64,000 nt of DNA. Origin: Geothermobacter sp964501815 (GTDB lineage: Bacteria > Desulfobacterota > Desulfuromonadia > Desulfuromonadales > Geothermobacteraceae). Below, one piece after another: positions 34,320 through 41,898 of this stretch. Under the pieces are notes generated by a model that had not been told where the DNA came from, did not search any database, and worked only from the letters and a program-made list of their open reading frames with translations. The position numbers and the translations under genes are program-made. Each line of letters begins with the position of its first letter. Positions within the stretch are counted from its first letter, which is position 1. The stretch covers positions 20,377 through 84,376 of the forward strand of contig CAZCUR010000001.1 of NCBI GenBank assembly GCA_964501815.1, written 5' to 3'.

Positions 34320-34613
34320 ATGACCAAGAGCGAATTGATTGAGAAATTGTCCTACACGGCCGGTGGTCTGAACAAAAGGGAAGCGGAAATGGTGGTCAAC
34401 ACCATTTTTGAATCCATTGGTACGGCGCTGGCCGAAGGGGACCGGGTGGAAATCCGTGGTTTCGGCTCTTTCAGCGTACGCGAGCGGGAGGCGCGCCTGG
34501 CCCGAAACCCCAAAAGTGGCGAAGTTGTCGCCATCCCCTCCAAGAAGACACCCTTTTTCAAAACCGGCAAGGAACTGAAAATCAGGGTGAACAACGGAGC
34601 TGGTACGGTGTGA
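34320..34613 (+). CDS. ihfB: integration host factor beta-type DNA-binding protein
   Basis: A 97-residue HU/IHF-family protein that bends DNA. MTKSELIEKL at the start, GDRVEIRGFGSFSVR and the DNA-intercalating arm RNPKSGEVV with the minor-groove proline are visible; the sequence is nearer IHF-beta than HU. GCAGGAGGTAGGA precedes ATG 34320. The alpha partner is not in the window. Confidence 0.93.
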   Translation: MTKSELIEKLSYTAGGLNKREAEMVVNTIFESIGTALAEGDRVEIRGFGSFSVREREARLARNPKSGEVVAIPSKKTPFFKTGKELKIRVNNGAGTV

Positions 34614-34635
34614 GCCGAAACAGGAGGACATGTGA

Positions 34636-34668
34636 CAAAAGGCCCCGGAAGATTGTCGGGGCCTTTTG
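34636..34668. terminator. bidirectional terminator shared by ihfB and the 6S RNA gene
   Basis: CAAAAGGCCCCG (34636-34647) and CGGGGCCTTTTG (34657-34668) form a 12-bp stem with T-rich ends on both strands. On plus it ends ihfB; on minus it ends the RNA gene read from 34867. Confidence 0.9.
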
Positions 34669-34669
34669 T

Positions 34670-34867
34670 TTGCGGTTTGTCCGGGATGCCGGCTGCGCCT
34701 GAGGCATGATCCCTGTTACGGACCGAGAATCCTCTGCACCGCGCCCTGCTTCAGGCTTCCCGCCTGACATGCGGGCTTGCTCACCACAGGGCGACAGGGG
34801 CAAAATCAAACCGACTGTTGGTCATGCCGCCGGCCTGCGTACCGTGCATCCCAGAACCACCAATTTT
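34670..34867 (-). ncRNA. ssrS: 6S RNA (candidate ssrS)
   Basis: 6S RNA mimics an open promoter and binds the housekeeping RNA polymerase. This roughly 180-200 nt stretch has no coding frame but folds as expected. On the minus strand GGGATGC (34852-34846) pairs with GCATCCC (34689-34683), and GGCATGA further in pairs with TCATGCC, giving a long closing stem. A large single-stranded bubble follows, then a terminal hairpin GCCCTG...CAGGGC. The terminal part, GGTGAGCA then CCCGC-loop-GCGGGAAGCC, closely resembles E. coli 6S (GGTGAGCA then CTCGG-loop-CCGAGAAGCC), and the 3' end GCCGGCATCCC resembles its GGCGGCATCTC. It has its own promoter and terminator. The exact ends are estimates. Confidence 0.75.
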
Positions 34868-34873
34868 GCTATC

Positions 34874-34901
34874 AGGCTAGCATAGTCTTGCCCGTTGTCA
34901 A
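34874..34901 (-). promoter_or_regulatory. promoter of the 6S RNA gene
   Basis: Minus-strand TTGACA (34901-34896), 16 bases, TAGCCT (34879-34874); the predicted first base is near 34867. The -35 lies in the palindrome GTCAATTGAC (34897-34906). Confidence 0.6.
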
Positions 34902-34942
34902 TTGACGAGGTCTAACACTGCAACTGAAAGTCGGGTGCCGGC

Positions 34943-35944
34943 ATGACTCTTTTCCCAAAACGCCACCTGCATCTGGTCGTTGAGGAGCAATATGCCGGTC
35001 TGAGACTCGACCGCTACCTGGCCGAAGTCTGCACCGATATCGGCCGGCAGAGCTGGAAGAAGATTGTGGCGGTCGGCGGTGTTCATCTGGATGGCCGGCG
35101 TTGGAGCCGTTGTTCAACCCCGTTGCGGCCTGGCTGTCGCGTTGATGTCTATATCGATGGTCGCCCCCTGGAACCCTGGCTGCCGGACGACGAGCAGGTT
35201 CTTTACCGCGATCGCTGGTTGCTGGCCCTGAACAAGCCCAGAGGGATCGACTGCCAGCCGACCCCGTCACGTTTTCAGGGGACCGTCTACCAGGGGGTGC
35301 TGGATTTCCTTGGCCGCCGCGACCGTCGCCAGGGGCGCAAACCGGACATTGGCATGGTGCAGCGCCTTGACAGGGATACCAGCGGGGTTATGGTCTTTTC
35401 CATTCATCCTCAGGCCCATCCAGCTTTGACGCGGCAATTTTCCGGACACCTGGTGCGCAAGTTTTACCTCGCCCTGGTTCAGGGCGCGCCCCCCAACAGG
35501 GCCGGAACCATCCGTTCGCATCTTTCCCGAATTCGCGCCACCAACCTGGTACGTTCCGTCGACAAGGGCGGAAAAGAGGCGATAACCCGTTTTCGGCTGC
35601 TTGGCCAGGGGCTGGGCCTGAGTCTGGTTCTGGCTGAACCGGTTACGGGACGTTCTCATCAGATCCGCGCCCATTTTGCCGAAGCCGGAATGCCCCTGCT
35701 GGGGGATGTCGCCTATGGAGGTCCGGAGATTGAGGGGGAACTGCGGGGCAGGGGACATTGGCTGCATGCCTGGCAGCTGCTTCTTCACCACCCTGTCAGC
35801 GGCACCCCTCTTCGTCTGGTGGCCGGTTTGCCGGAGGAATGGCAGGCTGTGATGGCCGATGGCGGGCTCTGTTTGCCGGCTGACATGTTTCCGGAGCGAC
35901 TGTTAGGCTGTGATGACCTTCATTGTCTGGACAAGGAGTGCTGA
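34943..35944 (+). CDS. RluA-family RNA pseudouridine synthase
   Basis: Isomerises a uridine in rRNA or tRNA. The 333-residue protein has an N-terminal S4-like domain (about 14-75, GLRLDRYLAE) and the catalytic RLDRDTSG motif at about residues 141-148, followed by GRSHQIRAHF. The target base cannot be told from sequence. The stop overlaps lgt as TGATG. The 270 bases upstream are occupied by the divergent 6S RNA gene. Confidence 0.92.
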   Translation: MTLFPKRHLHLVVEEQYAGLRLDRYLAEVCTDIGRQSWKKIVAVGGVHLDGRRWSRCSTPLRPGCRVDVYIDGRPLEPWLPDDEQVLYRDRWLLALNKPRGIDCQPTPSRFQGTVYQGVLDFLGRRDRRQGRKPDIGMVQRLDRDTSGVMVFSIHPQAHPALTRQFSGHLVRKFYLALVQGAPPNRAGTIRSHLSRIRATNLVRSVDKGGKEAITRFRLLGQGLGLSLVLAEPVTGRSHQIRAHFAEAGMPLLGDVAYGGPEIEGELRGRGHWLHAWQLLLHHPVSGTPLRLVAGLPEEWQAVMADGGLCLPADMFPERLLGCDDLHCLDKEC

Positions 35945-36729
35945 TGCTGCAGTATCCCGAGATTGACCCTGTCATCTTTCGTATCGGACCTTTGGCGGTC
36001 CGTTGGTATGGACTGATGTATCTGGCCGGATTCGCCGCCGCCTGGGGCCTGATCCGGTTTCTTGCCAGGCGTCGCAATCTGGCCCTGAGTCGGGATGACC
36101 TTTCGGATTTGCTTTTTTATGCCGTCATCGGGGTCATTCTTGGCGGCCGGTTGGGCTATGTCGTCTTTTACAATCCTGCGTATTTCCTGGCCCATCCACT
36201 TGAGATCCCCGCGGTTTGGCAGGGGGGGATGAGCTTTCACGGCGGGCTTGTCGGGGTGGTGACCGCCAGCCTGATCTTTTGCCGGCGGCGCAAGGTTCCG
36301 GTTCTTGCCCTGGGGGATGTGGTCGCCAACAGCGCCGCCATAGGGCTGGGGCTTGGCAGGTTGGGGAATTTTATCAACGGTGAGCTGTGGGGCCGCGTCA
36401 CGGATGTGCCCTGGGGCATGGTTTTCCCCCAGGCGGGCCTGCTGCCCCGGCACCCGAGCCAGATCTACGAGTTTTTTCTCGAAGGGGTGGTGCTGTTTTG
36501 TCTGCTGTTTTGGCTCAATTTGCGCACCACCACAAAAGGCATACCGCTTTTCGCCTTTTTCGCCTGTTATGGCCTGTTCCGGTTTTTGGTTGAGTTCGTT
36601 CGGGAACCCGACCCGCAACTCGGTTTTCTGTGGTTGGGGGCCACCATGGGTCAGCTCCTGTCGTTGCCAATGATTTTGCTGGGTGTCACAGGTCTTTTCT
36701 GGGTGCTGCGCCATGGGGGGGAGCGATGA
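35944..36729 (+). CDS. lgt: prolipoprotein diacylglyceryl transferase
   Basis: First enzyme of lipoprotein maturation; adds diacylglycerol from phosphatidylglycerol to the lipobox Cys. The 261-residue protein has seven predicted helices and the diagnostic MSFHGGLVG and GRLGNFINGELWGR (Lgt signature). ACAAGGAG precedes the ATG. Several lipoproteins in this window are its likely substrates. The stop overlaps the next gene as ATGA. Confidence 0.97.
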   Translation: MLQYPEIDPVIFRIGPLAVRWYGLMYLAGFAAAWGLIRFLARRRNLALSRDDLSDLLFYAVIGVILGGRLGYVVFYNPAYFLAHPLEIPAVWQGGMSFHGGLVGVVTASLIFCRRRKVPVLALGDVVANSAAIGLGLGRLGNFINGELWGRVTDVPWGMVFPQAGLLPRHPSQIYEFFLEGVVLFCLLFWLNLRTTTKGIPLFAFFACYGLFRFLVEFVREPDPQLGFLWLGATMGQLLSLPMILLGVTGLFWVLRHGGER

Positions 36730-37358
36730 ACATCAAGGGGGTCGTGTTTGACTGCGACGGAGTTCTGTTTGAGAGTCGCAGGGCCAATCTGGCTTATTAC
36801 AATGCCATTCTGGCGCGATTCGGTCTGCCTCCCGTTACCGAGGAGCAGACAGAGCGGGCGCATTTGTGTCATACGGCTGACAGCCGTACGGTTTTGACGA
36901 CCTTGCTAAAGCCTGATCTCGTTGAGCAGGGGCTGGCAATGGCTGCCGAACTGGACTACCGGCAGTTTCTCCCCTACATGGAGCCTGAACCGGGTATGGC
37001 CGAGGGACTGCGTCGGTTGCGGGCTTCCTGGCCCCTTGCTGTCGCCACCAACCGTGGCGGCAGCATGGGCGCCATCCTGGAGCATTTCCAATTGGCGGAC
37101 TGTTTCTGTGCGGTGGTTACAAGCAGGGATGTAGAGCGTCCGAAACCGGCTCCTGACATGCTGGTCAAAGCCGCGGAGCAGTTGGGGCTGCACCCCCAGG
37201 AGCTGGTTTTTGTCGGCGATTCGGAACTTGATCGGCGTGCCGCCGAAGCCGCCGGAACCCGATTTGTCGCCTACGGCAACCATGTCAGCGCCCGTTGGCG
37301 TGTTGCGTCCCATGCCCAGCTTGGCGTGCTTCTGGAGCGCTTCAGGTCAGCTTCTTGA
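36726..37358 (+). CDS. HAD-superfamily phosphatase, subfamily IA
   Basis: A 210-residue HAD hydrolase of the phosphoglycolate-phosphatase-like type. Motif I is FDCDGVLFES with the nucleophile Asp10, motif II ATNRGG, motif III Lys in RPKPAPDML and motif IV FVGDSELDRRAA. A helical cap sits between motifs I and II. The substrate is unknown. The 3' end overlaps the convergent anti-sigma gene by 17 bases. Confidence 0.88.
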   Translation: MNIKGVVFDCDGVLFESRRANLAYYNAILARFGLPPVTEEQTERAHLCHTADSRTVLTTLLKPDLVEQGLAMAAELDYRQFLPYMEPEPGMAEGLRRLRASWPLAVATNRGGSMGAILEHFQLADCFCAVVTSRDVERPKPAPDMLVKAAEQLGLHPQELVFVGDSELDRRAAEAAGTRFVAYGNHVSARWRVASHAQLGVLLERFRSAS

Positions 37359-37761
37359 CCATCTCCAGGACGTGTCCCGAATCGATTTGGCGGTATTCGA
37401 CGCTGTCCATCAAGGATCGGATGATATAGACTCCGCGACCGTGCTCGTCTAAAGAACGGAATTCGGGGCCTGAGCGCTCATCCAGGTCAAATCCTCTGCC
37501 CTGGTCGAAGACCCGGATGGTCATTGTCCCCTGGTTGATGCTGATGGAGACGCGTATCTCTTTGTCCGGATCATCCTCGTTGGCGTGGCGGATGGCGTTG
37601 GTGATGGCTTCGGTCAGAACGAGGTTGATATGGTACCCCAGCTCTTCGCGGTCTCCGCGATAGCTTTTGAGGGTGTGGGCCACATCTTCACCGATTCTGC
37701 CGATAAGGTCGAGGTATCGGGTCTGATTGGGGACTCTGACGTCGATTTCGATCTTTTCCAT
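37342..37761 (-). CDS. RsbW-like anti-sigma factor serine kinase
   Basis: A 139-residue GHKL-fold (HATPase_c_2) protein. The N-box is TEAITNAIRHAN and the G1 box FDQGRGF; HGRGVYIIRSLMD forms the ATP lid region. Such proteins bind a sigma factor or other target and phosphorylate a STAS antagonist, which lies immediately upstream. ATG 37761 begins the conserved domain; TTG 37785 would add eight residues through a hairpin. It is the last gene of a four-gene operon with the symporter-phosphatase. Confidence 0.9.
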   Translation of the reverse strand: MEKIEIDVRVPNQTRYLDLIGRIGEDVAHTLKSYRGDREELGYHINLVLTEAITNAIRHANEDDPDKEIRVSISINQGTMTIRVFDQGRGFDLDERSGPEFRSLDEHGRGVYIIRSLMDSVEYRQIDSGHVLEMVKKLT

Positions 37762-37771
37762 CCGCCCGGGT

Positions 37772-37796
37772 GACCGGAGGCGCAAGGCCTCCGGTC
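37772..37796 (-). other. hairpin between antagonist and anti-sigma genes
   Basis: GACCGGAGG (37772-37780) and CCTCCGGTC (37788-37796) form a 9-bp stem with no T tract. It could lower anti-sigma yield relative to the antagonist. Confidence 0.45.
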
Positions 37797-37806
37797 GGTC
37801 ATTTTG

Positions 37807-38145
37807 TCAACTGAAGCTTGCCAGGGCCTCATCCACGCTGGGGAAAATTTCAAAAACCCGATGCAGCCGGGTCAGTTCGAACATGGATTTGACCTGGGGC
37901 TGGAGATTGCAAAGTTTCAGGCTGCCGCTGCGGGCGCTGGCGTTCTTGAAACCCGAAACCAGTGCACCAAGCCCCGAGGAGTCGATGAAACGAACTTCTT
38001 CGAGATTGACGACCAGGTTGTTTTTCCCTTCCTCAAAGAGGTTGAGCATCTGGGTTTTCAGCTCTCCACTGTTGTGGGCATCCAGCCGCTCTTCCTTCAC
38101 CGTCAGCAATACTGCCGTGTCTCTTTCCTCAACCTGAATAATCAT
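37807..38145 (-). CDS. STAS-domain anti-sigma factor antagonist
   Basis: A 112-residue RsbV/SpoIIAA-type protein. The conserved phospho-acceptor segment is FIDSSGLGAL. In the partner-switch scheme the unphosphorylated form sequesters the anti-sigma kinase and the kinase inactivates it by phosphorylation. AAGGAG lies eight bases before ATG 38145; an in-frame upstream start at 38202 lacks this. It lies between its expected phosphatase (upstream) and kinase (downstream). Confidence 0.92.
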   Translation of the reverse strand: MIIQVEERDTAVLLTVKEERLDAHNSGELKTQMLNLFEEGKNNLVVNLEEVRFIDSSGLGALVSGFKNASARSGSLKLCNLQPQVKSMFELTRLHRVFEIFPSVDEALASFS

Positions 38146-38227
38146 CTGGCTGACTCCTTGTTTTTTTGGTAGGCCCCATGCAGGGCGGGTTAAGCATAGC
38201 ACAGATTTGTTGCGGTTCCCCCGTCTG

Positions 38228-41200
38228 TCAGTTGTCCCGTTTCATGACCACCAGGGAGACATCGTCACGAAAACTCTGACTGCCGGTAAACAGACGCAAT
38301 TCCTGAAGCAGCCCGGTGATAATTTCCTGGGGATGGCTGGTGTGCCCGGAAGCGAGCAGTTCAGCCAGGCGCGCGTCACCGAAAAATTCACCTGAGCTGT
38401 TTTCCGCTTCGGTCAGTCCGTCAGTGAACATCAACAGGGTGTCTCCAGGGTCCAGCCGGTCGCGACGGCATTCAAACGCGACATCGGGTTTGACTCCCAG
38501 AATCAGGCCTTCGGCATCCAGACGATCGATTCTGCCGCTTGTCTTGCGGTAGATCATCGGAGGATTGTGGCCGGCGCTTGCATAGACCAGCTCCCCGGTG
38601 TCCGGCAGGTAACGGATGTAGATCAGGGTGATGAAAAGTTCGGCCTTGGTCAGGTCATCGTAAAAAAACTGGTTCAGCGACTTCAGAACGCCATCAGGCG
38701 AAAAATATTTGCTCCCCTGCGACCTGATAAAGGTTCGGGTTTCGGCCATGATCAGCGCCGAGCCGACATTGTGTCCCGACACATCGGCGATGACCAGGTC
38801 CAGGGCACCATCCGGCCTGGAGAGGTAGTCGTAGTAGTCCCCACCGACTTCCCGGGCGGGGACACACAGCCCAGCCAGTGAGATCCCTTCAATTTTGGGA
38901 GTCGCCTGGGGGAGGAGACTCAGCTGGATGGTTTTGGCGATCTCCATTTCTTTTTGCTGTTCCCGTGCGGCGATCAGATCCCGGGTCTGCTGGTTGTTGC
39001 GCCAGGCGACGCCAACCTGGCTGGCCAGACTGGTGAACAGTTCGACGAATTCATCGGTGAAAATTCCCTTGGCCGATTTGGAAAAGGCCGACAGGACGCC
39101 GATCGGTTCGCCTTCCATGGTAATGGGAGCATGAGCAAAGGACAGGATTCCTTCCCGATGAACAATCTGGCTGGTTTCAGGTTTGTCCTTCAGCTCATCC
39201 GTGTCATTGACCACCATGGGGTGATTGGTCAAAAAGACCTCGCCGATGGCGGTATCCATGGTCAGTTTACGTGCCGACTGGCCAAAATGCTCTGAACTCA
39301 TGCCACGCTGGCTGCGCACGGTCAGGGTCATGGTCGCGGGGTCGAGCATGCGTATGACCACCAGGTCGAATTTGAACTGCTGGATGAGCAGGTCAAGGAT
39401 GTTGTCGAAGATGGTTTGCAGCGGGGCGCCGCTGGCAACCACACGGGCCGCCTCATAGAGAACCGACAGCTGCTCCCGGCTGGAGGTTCGGCTGAGAGTG
39501 ACCGAACCAAAAATATCGAACACCTCCTCCATGCGGCTCCCACGGGTTGAGAGGTAGTTTTCGACGATGATGCTGGCCGCGGCCGCGCCGACCGATCCGG
39601 CCAGGGTCCGTTCGGTAAAGCGCTTGAGATTGGGCAATTCGTACTCGCTCAGGCTGCCGCGCTGATCAATGGTCATCTCACGATCCCCCAGATATTCGGC
39701 AATGGCCGCGTGCGCCTGTTTTTCGCCGATGAACTTGGACATCAGGTCGACAAACTCGACAATGGAGGGGGCTTTGCTGATGCGTTGTTTGGCTTTCGGC
39801 AGCAGGCTTCCGGTGTAGACCCCGACAAACTTTTCCGCCTGCTCCTGCTCGCGTTCATCTGGAGATGTCAGCAGGGACAGGGTCAGGAAGGCGCCGATGT
39901 TGAAAAAGAGGGTCCAGAACAGGGAGTGGCTCCAGATGTCAAAGCCGCTCAGACCGAACAGTTCCAGAGGCCGCAGCAGGCGGATACCGAAGAGCCCCTC
40001 TTCGAGAATGGCACTGTGCAGCCATCCCGAGCGAACGAAAGAAGGGATAATCAGGGTGTAGAACCAGACCAGAAAGCCGAGAATCAGGCCGACCGCCGCC
40101 CCCTTGCGGGTGGCGCGGCGCCAGTACAATCCGCCAATCAGGCCCGGGGCGAACTGGGTTGCCGCGATAAAGGAGATAAGCCCCATGTTGACGAGGGCAT
40201 ACGAGTCGCCGATGGCCCGGTAGAAAAGATAACCGAGAAAGACGATGACAAAGATGGTCAGGCGTTTGAGATTGAGCAGGACCACGTAGTAGTTGTCGAC
40301 GACAATGCGGAATTTGAGAATCAGCGGCGTAATAAGCTGGTTGAGGACCATGGTGGCCAGCGCGACCGAAGAAATCATGACCATGCCGGCGGCGGCCGAC
40401 AGCCCGCCGACAAAGGCGAACAGTCCCAGCCAGTTGTGTCCGGTTTGCAGGGGCAGGGAGAGGACAAAGTAATCAGCCTGACTGGTGTCTCCGCCGTTGA
40501 TGACCAGTCCGCCGAGGGCGATGGGCAGGACGAAGAGATTGATGGCGAAGGCATAAAGGGGGAAGCGCCACATGGCCTGACGAATATGATCTTCGTCGGA
40601 ATTCTCGATGACCATGATGTGGAACTGCCTGGGCAGAAACATAAAGGCCATCATCGAAATGAACGTCAGGCTGAACCAGGTGATATAGGGGACCTGCTCC
40701 GTGTCGATGAGCAGCAGGTGAATTCTTTCGGGAAAATCTTGAAGAAATCTTGCAAAAACATCGGTAAAACCATGGAAAAGTCCATAGGTGACGAAGATGC
40801 CGACCGCCAGAAAGGCCGCCAGCTTGATAATCGATTCCATGGCGATGGCCGCGACCATCCCCTCATGCCGTTCCGAGGCATCCAGTGTGCGTGCGCCGAA
40901 CAGCACGCCGAACAGCGCCAGGGTGAGGGCAAAGATAAAGGCGGTATCCAGATTCGGCGGCAGCTGCGGGATGTAGTGCCCAAGCCCTTCGCTGCGTTGC
41001 GGAGGAGAAAGGGTCAGCAGATCAAAGGTCTGGGAGACCGCTTTGAGCTGCAGGGCGATGTAGGGCATGATGCCGACCACGGAAAAGATGGTCACCAGGC
41101 CGCCCAGATAGGCTGACTTGCCGTAGCGGCTGGAGATGAAGTCCGCGATGGTGGTAATGTTCTGTTCCTTGCTGATGCGAACCATACGGCGCAGCAAAAA

Positions 41201-41452
41201 CCACCAGGCGAAAGCTATCAGGGTTGGGCCAAGGTAGATGGTCAGAAAATCGAGGCCGATGGTGGCCGCCCGCCCGACCGAGCCGTAAAAGGTCCATGAA
41301 GTACAGTAAACGGCAAGGGAAAGGGAATAGATGGTCGGGTTGGAAATCAGGCTGCGCCCCTGCTGGCGCAGCCTGTCCGCAGTGTAGGCGACCAGAAAAA
41401 GCAGTCCCAGATATCCCAGGGTGACGCCCGCGACGAGTTTGACCGAAATCAT
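38228..41452 (-). CDS. sodium:solute symporter-STAC-GAF-PP2C (SpoIIE) fusion
   Basis: A 1074-residue signalling transporter. Residues 1-530 form a sodium:solute symporter (SLC5/PutP-like) with about 13 helices. Residues about 561-634 match the STAC domain that joins such transporters to signalling modules (RFTERTLAGSVGAAAASIIVE-like core). GAF spans about 660-820 and a PP2C/SpoIIE phosphatase 836-1074. The phosphatase keeps its metal acidic residues: GGDYYD (D872), ADVSGH (D890), TDGLTEAE (about D1011) and RDDVSLV (D1063-D1064). Known relatives such as CbrA carry a histidine kinase instead. Substrate sensing would thus control dephosphorylation of the STAS protein encoded next. The start overlaps the small upstream gene by four bases. 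Confidence 0.9.
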   Translation of the reverse strand: MISVKLVAGVTLGYLGLLFLVAYTADRLRQQGRSLISNPTIYSLSLAVYCTSWTFYGSVGRAATIGLDFLTIYLGPTLIAFAWWFLLRRMVRISKEQNITTIADFISSRYGKSAYLGGLVTIFSVVGIMPYIALQLKAVSQTFDLLTLSPPQRSEGLGHYIPQLPPNLDTAFIFALTLALFGVLFGARTLDASERHEGMVAAIAMESIIKLAAFLAVGIFVTYGLFHGFTDVFARFLQDFPERIHLLLIDTEQVPYITWFSLTFISMMAFMFLPRQFHIMVIENSDEDHIRQAMWRFPLYAFAINLFVLPIALGGLVINGGDTSQADYFVLSLPLQTGHNWLGLFAFVGGLSAAAGMVMISSVALATMVLNQLITPLILKFRIVVDNYYVVLLNLKRLTIFVIVFLGYLFYRAIGDSYALVNMGLISFIAATQFAPGLIGGLYWRRATRKGAAVGLILGFLVWFYTLIIPSFVRSGWLHSAILEEGLFGIRLLRPLELFGLSGFDIWSHSLFWTLFFNIGAFLTLSLLTSPDEREQEQAEKFVGVYTGSLLPKAKQRISKAPSIVEFVDLMSKFIGEKQAHAAIAEYLGDREMTIDQRGSLSEYELPNLKRFTERTLAGSVGAAAASIIVENYLSTRGSRMEEVFDIFGSVTLSRTSSREQLSVLYEAARVVASGAPLQTIFDNILDLLIQQFKFDLVVIRMLDPATMTLTVRSQRGMSSEHFGQSARKLTMDTAIGEVFLTNHPMVVNDTDELKDKPETSQIVHREGILSFAHAPITMEGEPIGVLSAFSKSAKGIFTDEFVELFTSLASQVGVAWRNNQQTRDLIAAREQQKEMEIAKTIQLSLLPQATPKIEGISLAGLCVPAREVGGDYYDYLSRPDGALDLVIADVSGHNVGSALIMAETRTFIRSQGSKYFSPDGVLKSLNQFFYDDLTKAELFITLIYIRYLPDTGELVYASAGHNPPMIYRKTSGRIDRLDAEGLILGVKPDVAFECRRDRLDPGDTLLMFTDGLTEAENSSGEFFGDARLAELLASGHTSHPQEIITGLLQELRLFTGSQSFRDDVSLVVMKRDN

Positions 41453-41694
41453 GGCTCACTGCCGTCGGGTCGTTGGGAATCCCGGTCGTCGTGGCCGAGT
41501 TGACGTGAGAACAACCAGATGACCAGAATGGATATCGGCCAGCCGGCCAGCAGGTAGAGTACGAGTATGGGGATACCCAAAAAGGTTTCGGCCTTGTTGA
41601 AGATGTGAATAAAAGGGTAGTTGAGCATGATACAGCCCAACAGAAAACACAGGACCCAGGCTTCATGCAGACGGTGAGGCTCTGTTGGTTTCAT
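41449..41694 (-). CDS. small symporter-associated membrane protein
   Basis: An 81-residue protein with two hydrophobic helices (about 12-33 and 40-62) and a charged C-terminal tail. Its length, topology and position directly before a sodium:solute symporter, with a four-base overlap, fit the small accessory subunits found with SSS transporters (DUF4212/DUF485-like). Assignment is by context more than by sequence. Confidence 0.65.
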   Translation of the reverse strand: MKPTEPHRLHEAWVLCFLLGCIMLNYPFIHIFNKAETFLGIPILVLYLLAGWPISILVIWLFSRQLGHDDRDSQRPDGSEP

Positions 41695-41770
41695 GCTCTC
41701 GTCCGGCTTTTCGGTGTCATGCGGGCATCACGGTTCCGAATGAGGAAAGAGTCAGAAACCGGATGCGGAC

Positions 41771-41799
41771 TTGCTATCTTAACCCTTTGAATTTACAAT
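41771..41799 (+). promoter_or_regulatory. promoter of the envelope/peptide-transport run
   Basis: TTGCTA (41771-41776), 17 bases, TACAAT (41794-41799). A small hairpin CAGCT/AGCTG (41819-41832) followed by TC and five T lies in the predicted leader and could attenuate the transcript. Confidence 0.6.
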
Positions 41800-41898
41800 T
41801 ACATTAACATATGGACGGCAGCTGTAAAGCTGTCTTTTTAATTTGTTTGCTCCTGTCGGGGCGGACGCCTCAAGCAGGTTCCGGCCCGGAGATGTTTC

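Noticed and set aside
34670..34867. Signal recognition particle RNA
   Set aside because: A GTCAGG...GGGAAG...AAGCAGG stretch recalls SRP domain IV, but the GNRA tetraloop context and internal loop do not fit, whereas the whole fold and flanks fit 6S RNA.
37762..37785. Eight-residue N-terminal extension of the anti-sigma kinase from TTG
   Set aside because: It runs into a hairpin, has no ribosome site and is not part of the conserved domain.
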